The position numbers and the translations under genes were made by a program. From Phlebopus portentosus (lineage: Eukaryota > Basidiomycota > Agaricomycetes > Boletales > Boletinellaceae): DNA of 64,000 nucleotides. The notes below the pieces were generated by a model. It was not told where the DNA came from, ran no database searches, and saw only the letters and a program-made list of their open reading frames with translations. Below, piece after piece: positions 56,842 through 64,000 of this stretch; the first letter of the stretch is position 1; every line of letters starts with the position of its first letter. The stretch covers positions 1,240,001 through 1,304,000 of the forward strand of contig JAYXKI010000016.1 in assembly GCA_037892935.1 (NCBI GenBank), in the 5' to 3' direction.

Positions 56842-58120
56842 ATGGAACTTTCTCGCGAGGCATATCAACTTATTGTTCAACACGTCAATTCCAGGTCAGA
56901 CCTTTACGCTTTAACACTCACGTCTAGAGCCTTTCAGCGCACCGCGGAGAGAGCGCTTTATAATACGCTCGTTCTTAGCGATCCCTCCATAACAGTCAAT
57001 ATCTGCCGCACTCTTTCTCATAATCCACACCTTGGAGCACTAGTTGACGCACTTACGATTCTTGCTTCTCCACACAAAGAGGATGGTTCCGATGATGATG
57101 ATGGAGCTGAACTCCCGGGGGAGTACTGGGTTCGCATAGCGTCTACACTTGCCCAGACCACTCGGCTCCGGCACCTCAACATACATGCCAGCGGAGAAAC
57201 CGCCTTCGCATGGGTGCTGCGTGAGGCCAAATTCAAACTCGAATCCTTCTGTTGCGATTTGGCATGGGATGAAGACCTAGTCAATTTTCTTAATTTTCAG
57301 AATCGGCTTCGCGATCTCTACCTATCAGATTTCCCTCCGCCATCTCCGAGCTCGATCCACGATGAAACATCCGGCGCTACGGAATCGTCGTCCTCAAATA
57401 ATCTGGCTATTCGCCCAGATGCCTTGCCGGCATTGTCAATCCTGGAGTGCAGCTTTATCGATGCAATCGCCGCGCTTGTACCTGGCCGACCTGTCACTCG
57501 CGTCAAAACGTGTTTTTCGCGAGAGGACGTTCCGGGAAAAACGGAAGAACTGCGTAAGCTTGCTGCGAGTCTACAGCGCTCATCAACGAGAGTCCGAAGT
57601 CTGGATCTTGCAGACGCATCATATACGGAGGATTTTTCCCTCGCAGTCCTCGGCACAATGCAACGGCACCTACCGGAACTTCGGTACTTTGGTACGCTCG
57701 TCCTTCCTGTGGGCCTTGAGGTACGTGTTCCTTGTCGATTTCCCTGTTTCTTTTATCCGCTGATTCGCCGATGTCGGTCTCTTCAATTATGCTTAACTAT
57801 AATTGGACCTTTCTTCTCTACCTTTCCTTTCGGTGTCGTCGATTCCTCTCGCGATCTACCAGCGTCTCCAATTCTTTGCGATGCTTATGCGCCTTCGCTC
57901 CTTGCATACGATCGAATTGGAGGTCTCCGAGTGGGATCCGGTGCCTACTCCTCAGGCAATGCGAGCGTTAGCCAGCGAATTACGATTATACTGTCCCTCC
58001 ATCAAATGTTTCGTTTTTGTTCAAGAGTTCGAGCGCACAGTTGTGCGTCTGGTCAATGCCCGTCTTACAGTCGACCCCGAAGCGAATATTGAGAATCTGT
58101 GGAGAGAAGACCGAAGCTAG
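56842..58120 (+). CDS. F-box/LRR-like protein
   Basis: Two exons (56842–57720, 57863–58120) give 378 residues. It opens directly with an F-box-like segment, MELSREAYQLIVQHVNSRSD and LYALTLTSRAFQRTAERALY, followed by leucine-rich units LRHLNIHASG, LRDLYLSDFP, VRSLDLADAS and, in exon 2, LMRLRSLHTIELEVSEW and CPSIKCFVFV. An acidic loop (DGSDDDDGAEL) lies near residue 80. The 142-base intron is longer than most here. Likely a Skp1-binding adaptor of an SCF ubiquitin ligase; target unknown. Confidence 0.8.
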
Positions 58121-58964
58121 CGTGGATAAAATTTGCTTCTTCTCCTTTCACCATACATTATTTTTAGACATGTGATTCTCTTTAGTGAAAAGCGGACGCT
58201 GTGGCGGTCCTAACTAGTTTTTGTTACTTTCCCGAACAGTATTCTCTTTTCTTATCTTAGTTCCGATTTTGTCTCTGTTCTCGCGACTTTTAGAGTTTGC
58301 GGTCTCTGTAGCCTTAAGCGCAAAGTTACCCTCATCTTTTGTATATTCTTCTTTGGATTCACTTCGACTTCATTCATGTTGTATCCGATAGTTCGGAGTA
58401 TTTACACCACTTCCGCGAACTACGATCTCGTTCTACCCTGTGTATCTATTTCTTCCGGTCGGCACTCATAATTCTCGGACATTTCTCTCTTCTAGTCTAC
58501 CTACCTTCTTTCATAATAGGCTCATTTCATTAGTGCGAAAGGGAGCTTTGCGTGCTGGCTTAGTTATACGCAAGAAGACAAGGTCAAACGTCACGCATGA
58601 CGTTACGCGCTAATCCATCCACCGCTTGGAGTCAGCATCGGGATTGAAGGTCAGTGGAACTTCCAGGTGTGTTCTATCGGCAACGGCCACTGATCGAATT
58701 TCAGAGAAAACATAGCCAAGCATTTCGTTCAGCGTCTATTGGAATGACTGGCTTTCTCGTCATAACCTATCCCAATATTGCGACCGTGCTTCATGTATTG
58801 GCTCAGCGATGGAAAGAGCGACTCAGATGAGGAGGCAGGAGCGGAATATCTTCGATTTCTGCTATGATTGTCCAATGACGAAGTTGTGATGCAACTCCGC
58901 TCCGTTGCGAGATATAAACCTGTACGACAACCTTACTCTGGAAGAAAGACAGCAACTTATCACC
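58121..58964. other. intergenic
   Basis: No gene supported. TTTC/CTTT-rich 3' flank of the F-box gene, then unremarkable sequence. Confidence 0.4.
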
Positions 58965-59174
58965 ATGGAAATCAACTCACAGATCCTTTTGCTCGGTGCC
59001 ACAGGATATTTGGGAGGTTTGTAGATTGTACGTTGTTCAATGCAACCTTCGATTCTAACTCTTTCTGCAGGTTCCGATCTGGTTTCGCTGAAGAAATTCG
59101 ACCCTCAGGCTCAGTTCAAGACAATAGTGAAGTCTGAATCCCAGGCTAGCCCTGTCCGCGTTGACTTGAGATAA
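58965..59174 (+). pseudogene. truncated N-terminal Rossmann fragment (NAD(P)-binding)
   Basis: ATG 58965 opens MEINSQILLLGATGYLGG, the first strand and dinucleotide loop of an NmrA/epimerase-like protein. A GTTTGT…CTGCAG intron leads to SDLVSLKKFDPQAQFKTIVK and a stop at 59172–59174 after only about 50 residues. Whole proteins of this kind have around 300. Near 59260–59328 the frame CWDLKYTTFVEEVFAERVDL could be a remnant of a C-terminus. The middle is missing, so this looks like an internally deleted copy. Confidence 0.5.
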
Positions 59175-59660
59175 CTTATGTGTACAGTATCATTTCTTCA
59201 AAATCTCCTCATGCTGCATGCAGCCTGCTCGCACGCTCGGATTAGGCTGCTGGGACCTGAAGTACACGACTTTTGTCGAGGAAGTGTTTGCCGAGCGGGT
59301 TGACTTGGCCGTGAAAGCTCTGAAGTATTAATTTGCCTTGACTAAACAGGCTCTTGCAGTTCTCTGCTCCGAATATCAACGCGCTATAGTAAAAGTGATA
59401 GAGTAGATGACTATTTAGAAACGAGGAATTAAAGTTTCAAGAAGAAGCGCCGCACTTCAGAACCTGTAATTATTACTGGACATTCATTCACGCCGGCTCA
59501 AAATATGGACTACTAAAATCGAACATTTCAAACATGTGTTCTGTCGATTTTATGGACAACACCTAGAAGTAACTTTCAATAGAAAATCAGACACTCGAAA
59601 TACATTACATGTAAGTTGCTAACGTTCGCTAATAATGTTCAATCCATCTCAAAAAAATAC
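59175..59660. other. intergenic
   Basis: Holds the possible C-terminal remnant of the Rossmann fragment (about 59260–59328) and AT-rich sequence. No gene is supported. Confidence 0.4.
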
Positions 59661-61140
59661 TCAGTGACTACGGTGTGAGAGCTTATCCTTCACTTTATGA
59701 ACCGCCTTCTTAACACGCCCTTCCTTCTTTCCATTCCCATTCCCGTTCGCTTCGAAACTGTCGTCGCTCGAGCTTATAGAAGCATTTCGATTAGATCCGC
59801 CGAACTTCTGTTCTCTGCTCGGGTCCTTCTCATCGTCTTCTTGTACACGAGGGTTAGATATCTCCGATTTCGGAGAGAGGGATGGTAGAGCGCCTTCTCC
59901 GCCCACAGGAGCTGTACCAGGAAGGCGAGCGCCGACTGCTGTACTACTCTTCACGTGCTCTTGACCAGGCGTCACGTTTACTTTCGGCTGGGAAGATTCT
60001 GGTTTATCCACTGCGCGAGGCGATTCATCCTTCAGCGGTGGTGTTGGTCCATCGTTCTCGAAACCGTACTGGCTTGGCTTCGCAAGGGAGCCATCATTTG
60101 ACTGTGAGTAGGAATCGTTGTCTTTTAACCCTGACTTCGTCGCAGTGGTACGTCCAGTGCCGCCATGCTCCCGTTTCTCAGTATGCGAGTCGCTAGATGA
60201 GGATACATTGGAGGTAGGCGGTGTTGGTAGAGCGTGCATTGCCACTGAAGTGTTTGCAGCATTAACAGGGGAAGTAGTGGATTTCGACGACGCTCCAGGG
60301 ACAGGTGCAGTTGATGTTGACGATGGAGATGTTATTGGAAGATCGGAAGTGGGGACGTTTGGCTTCGCTTGCGAAGTTGTGTCTACAACGACTGTTAGTT
60401 ACAGATCAATCATATTAAATTTAAAGCGGCACCTAAGGCATTTCCGAGATCCCTGTTATGTCCATCACCCGGTGGTGTACGATCACCAGTCATGCTTGGA
60501 GTGAAAGACCCAGTTCGTGTTGATGGAGGGATGACCGTCGTCGATGCATTATCGATACTTTCCAATTCAGAGCCAGGAGATTCGACGGATGCAGGTTTTA
60601 CACCTGATGTCGAATCGATGTTCTTCTCGGGCTGAGACTTTGTCGTTCCTGCTGCTTTCAAAATAGAGTGAGCGATTTTACTTAATATTCATAGTGAGGA
60701 TGATACATACGTAACACGCTTCCGACTGCACCGACTACACTCTCAGGTAAGTAGGCTCTTGCAGTGTTAATGGCTCGCTGCACGCCAACGTATGGTATGT
60801 AGCCTTTCGCGGTTTCTTGAAATCCAGACGTTGACTTCGGTGGTGCTGCATCCGCAAGATGCGTTACAGCCGCACGAGGAGTGCGCTCCTCGGCTTGTGA
60901 CAACTTAGACTGCGAATGCGTTTGTAATCCGCCAGGAAATGCTCCAGGGAATTCAGCTCCTGGAGTTGAAGTTCCTGAAACCGGGCCGGAATCCTAAGAG
61001 GTGAAGGTGTTAATGACTCCATCTCTCAAGAGCCAGTCACTTACAGGGGATGCGTTTTGCCGTTGCAACGCGTTGGTAGTATCTGCTGCCCATTCATGTG
61101 CGGGGGTCGACACAGGCGGTTCAATATTGATCGATGCCAT
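59661..61140 (-). CDS. disordered Ser/Pro/Thr-rich protein of unknown function
   Basis: Start ATG 61140 (MASINIEPPVSTPAHEWAAD). About four exons. The only ordered-looking part is GYIPYVGVQRAINTARAYLP with ESVVGAVGSVL, which could form an amphipathic helix. The remainder is low complexity, with many SP/TP sites (PTPPTSNVSSSSDSHTEKRE, SEISNPRVQEDDEKDPSREQ) and a basic tail KKAVHKVKDKLSHRSH. I do not recognise a domain. It shares a divergent 660-base promoter with the CsbD-like stress gene, which hints at co-regulation. Function is not assigned. Confidence 0.65.
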
Positions 61141-61802
61141 TATTCACTCGTTTCTAGACGATGTTGTTTCTCAGACAGAGACGAATGGGAGACAACGTCC
61201 GATGGAGAAAATGGAGTTATATGGACTAGCCCCAAATTTGTGGAGCTCGTGATGACTTCATCCACTTGATTCGCTCCCATCCAGGGACCCCCTTCTCCAA
61301 CTTCAATGTACGTATTTCCAACTAAAGGCCCAATCAGTTCCCGGTTTGCGCAAAGTCTGATATGACCTCGACATTTTCCTTTACGGTCTTTTAAGGTGTT
61401 TTGTTGATCGCCAACTCCATGTGGATACTCTTCGCAGAAAAATACAAAGCTATATTTAAGGAACAGTTAATAATTATGAACGCGATTGGCTTGATACCTT
61501 ACTAGATCCCGATTCAGTGGAACTTCTGGAAGAGGAAAGGAACGGAATTCTCTGGATCGTCTCACGTGCAGAAGGTCAAGTGACGTCAGTGTTCGTGACT
61601 GTATGCACCGCCACGAAATGCTCGATAGTGAAAGGAGGAGCAGAGACGACGGTGGAGGCATTGCGACGTCACTAATGACGCGTTTTCGATTTTCATGCTG
61701 CGTCCTTGCAGGGTATATAAACGTCGTCGCGTGCCAACGATGTCTCACCAATTTTAGCACTCGCCACTTGAACAACAAAATCCAATCACATTTATAATCA
61801 TC
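61141..61802. promoter_or_regulatory. divergent promoter with CRE-like sites and TATA box
   Basis: Between two divergent starts. TGACGTCA, a perfect CRE palindrome, is at 61581–61588; CGACGTCA at 61664–61671; CACGTG at 61563–61568; TATATAA at 61714–61720, 83 bases before the CsbD-like start. CRE sites are bound by Atf1/CREB-type bZIP factors, which in fungi act in stress responses. The spacing favours control of the CsbD-like gene. Confidence 0.55.
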
Positions 61803-62218
61803 ATGTCGTCTTCTCCAAGGTTAGTAATATTGTTTCATATTGAGTTTACTTACAGTCTGATGAACTCTTTTGCCGTCAGCCAATACAATGGTCAGTACCA
61901 CTCGGTAAAGGGCAACGTCGTCGAAGCGATCGGTAATGCGACCGGCGCTCAAACCTGGACCGATTCTGGCAGGAAGGAGCATGCTGAGGGCGAGGCTGAA
62001 CAGCGAGCGGCCCAGGCCCGCGACTATGTCGAGGGTGCTTCTGACCGCGTCGAAGGGAAATACAATGCCGTTAAAGGTGCACTTTTTGACGACAAGGGCC
62101 AACAAATTTCTGGTAGGCATTCTTTTTCCCTCAAAGACCTGTTGCAAGGTTCTGACGACTTTGACTAGGCAACGCCCAGCATGATGCGGGGAAGACGAAG
62201 CAGCAAATAAATGCTTGA
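61803..62218 (+). CDS. CsbD-like stress protein
   Basis: Three exons (61803–61819, 61880–62112, 62169–62218) give 99 residues. It begins MSSSPSQYNGQYHSVKGNVV and EAIGNATGAQTWTDSGRKEH, repeats the pattern AQARDYVEGASDRVEGKYNA with VKGALFDDKGQQISGNAQHD, and ends KQQINA. The G(N)xxEAxGxxTG…KGxxxxxGN(A)QHDxGK pattern is that of fungal CsbD-like proteins, some annotated as cruciform-DNA-binding Hmp1. They are small, hydrophilic and usually stress-induced. A TATA box and CRE-like sites lie upstream. Confidence 0.85.
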
Positions 62219-63344
62219 TTTAAATAATTTTGAGCCTGTCTGATATGGCTGTATCGTAATCATGCAGCAATAATACCTGGGCTCTGATCGAGCAAACGCC
62301 GCTTTTTTTGGAGCTTGAGATTACTCGTGGGAAAAGACGGACAAATCGAGAAATGCTATGTAATCAGTGTTTCTTCACACATTACCCTCTCTCTGCCATG
62401 CATCCTTACTGTAAGTGCTGTTGAAATACATACTCTAAGCAGGCACTCCAGTCTTTCCTAAATTAGCATTTAAATCTACGTCGTCCATTACCCTCTCCTC
62501 TTTTTATAATAAAATCACATATTAAGGATATTGCTATTGTACAGGATGCGGCTCTTGAGTCGGCTCTGAGCCGACGTTATCATCCTCATCAGTGCTTGAT
62601 TCCAGTTTAAAGACATTTCACTTGCAGATATATCTTCTCCGTGCAGATGCTTGAAGGTAGAGCTTTGAGGTCCGGCATTTGTCGAGATTGTTCTAACAGG
62701 CTCCTCTCCGGCGTACTGATGGGTGCGGCTTCCTCGGTCATGAATTACAGATTACAATCTTTAATCTGAATGGGTTTGCTGGCGAATCATATCGCGTGCC
62801 TTTGGGGCGATCTGGCTCGCTATTTCAAACCTATTTTAGTTGTCGACAGTCTAACACGGACCCATCGTCGCGAGATGCGGGCACTGACAATTCCCGAAGA
62901 TTGCATCGATATCATCACGATTGGTCTTTGTTGAAGTGCGTTTGCGGCTTTCCTATACATTTTGTGCCTTTAACGAAAGCCAATTCGGCGATGCATTCTC
63001 AGGTCCATTTTACGAATACTGGTCTAATTCAATGTCTGCTCAACGGGAAACTCGGTCGCTACGGTCAGTCAATTGAGATGCTCGGTGCGGCGATGCAAGC
63101 ATGAAACTGCGAGCCATTCCTTCCCGCGCCTTCAATCCTGTTCTTGCCTTTGATCGTGCACAGGATTCTGCAAATTCGCGCCGGTCTTTTCGGATTGGCG
63201 ATGAACTTGCAGGAAGTGCATAAAAAGCACGATGCTTGAGGTACCGGTTCCCCATTCACAACCCCGTCTTCCTTCTTCTCTAATACTTCGTCGTTTTACC
63301 TTTATCTATTGCTTATTCTAGAGCTCACTTATATTTAACTCTAC
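62219..63344. other. intergenic
   Basis: About 1.1 kb with no supported gene. CT-rich DNA precedes the cupredoxin start. Confidence 0.4.
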
Positions 63345-64000
63345 ATGTTGCTCTCACTACTCTCGGCAGTGGTCCTCGCCCAACTGTCTCTTGCCGCAAT
63401 TCATGAAATTTCCGTAGGTGGCCTGAAACCAGATGGTACTCCCAATCTGGCGTTCTACCCGAACAACATCAAAGCAGAAAAGGATGATATTGTTCGCTTC
63501 AAATTGTACGTTTCACTTCTCGCTTTTCGCGTTCTTACCTGACCCGATCTTCATAGCAATGTGAAAAACCATACTGCCACACAAAGTAGCTTTGACGAGC
63601 CCTGTGCGAAGCTCAAGAACGCGTACGGTCAGGTAATTGGATTTGATTCTGGATTGTGCGTATCTTTCGACTTCCTTTATAAATCGATACTAACGAGAAA
63701 CTTGACTTCTAGTATGCCTGTCAGCGATCCGTATGGCTTTTTACCTACATTCGAAGTCACCGTGAATTCTACGGATCCGGTTTGGGTTTACTGTAGGCAG
63801 GTCAATCCGCCTAACCCGACTCATTGTCAGTCTGGAATGGTCATGGCGATTAATGCACAAGATGACGGGAAGACGTTCGACAAGTTCCTTGCGAATGCAA
63901 AGGCATCCAAGGCGCAGGATACAACTACCTCGGCATACGTGGCATACAGCAGTACGAGTTCTTCATGGGCCTCAGGGAGCACAGAGACAGTAACAGTGAC
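63345..64000 (+). CDS. secreted serine-rich cupredoxin (partial, runs off the right end)
   Basis: ATG 63345 starts a signal peptide (MLLSLLSAVVLAQLSLAA) followed by IHEISVGGLKPDGTPNLAFY and PNNIKAEKDDIVRFKF. After short introns come VKNHTATQSSFDEPCAKL and MPVSDPYGFLPTFEVTVNST, then VWVYCRQVNPP and THCQSGMVMAIN. The His of NHTATQ and the Cys, His and Met of YC…HC…GM are the usual type-1 copper ligands. The visible end is Ser/Thr-rich (SAYVAYSSTSSSWASGSTET), as in fungal extracellular serine-rich proteins that often carry a GPI anchor; the C-terminus is outside the window. Confidence 0.85.

Noticed and set aside
1..64000. tRNA, rRNA or CRISPR features
   Set aside because: I found no A/B-box pair with a foldable cloverleaf, no rRNA words and no spaced repeats. 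A covariance-model scan would be needed to exclude tRNAs fully.

Overview
This is a piece of fungal nuclear genome, most likely from a mushroom-forming basidiomycete (Agaricomycetes). The genes are dense and cut by many short GT–AG introns of about 50–60 bases. The families point the same way: basidiomycete F-box/LRR proteins, an animal-like calpain ending in a ZZ finger, a CsbD-type stress protein, a serine-rich cupredoxin and a small Cys-rich protein starting MCRRI. There is no bacterial operon structure, no CRISPR array and no rRNA or tRNA gene that I could recognise. All identities come from reading motifs and intron-joined frames by eye; no search was run. Coordinates of multi-exon genes run from start codon to stop codon.

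Left part (1–23 kb): the acidic 3' end of a gene; a Ser/Thr kinase with a long Ser/Pro tail; an F-box/LRR-like gene; a TPR + F-box + LRR gene (Pof3/Dia2 type) followed by a partial copy of its own 3' end; an Ent3-type epsin; a secreted GH20 hexosaminidase; a short-chain dehydrogenase; the RNA-binding SAM protein Vts1; and a third F-box gene.

Middle (23–44 kb): two head-to-tail calpain–ZZ paralogues; ATP synthase subunit f (ATP17) with a 9-base microexon; GPI transamidase subunit GPI16; an 84-residue Cys/His-rich protein in four exons; an IQ-motif protein; the microtubule plus-end protein EB1; a small basic protein; and a 449-bp element with inverted ends and a TA duplication, looking like a Tc1/mariner-type MITE.

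Right part (44–64 kb): a GH15-family glycosidase gene broken into many exons, with apparent frameshifts and a stop (probably a pseudogene); a FAD monooxygenase; a dual-specificity phosphatase and a uridine phosphorylase, both with large low-complexity insertions; a fourth F-box gene; a truncated Rossmann fragment; a disordered protein sharing a divergent promoter with a CsbD-like stress gene (CRE-like sites and TATA box); and the start of a secreted cupredoxin.

The genes are mostly independent housekeeping or regulatory units (ubiquitin ligase adaptors, trafficking, cytoskeleton, GPI anchoring, mRNA decay), not a metabolic cluster. The less usual material is the calpain tandem, the microexons, the Cys-rich mini-protein, the MITE beside the decaying GH15 gene, and the self-duplicated end of the Pof3-like gene.
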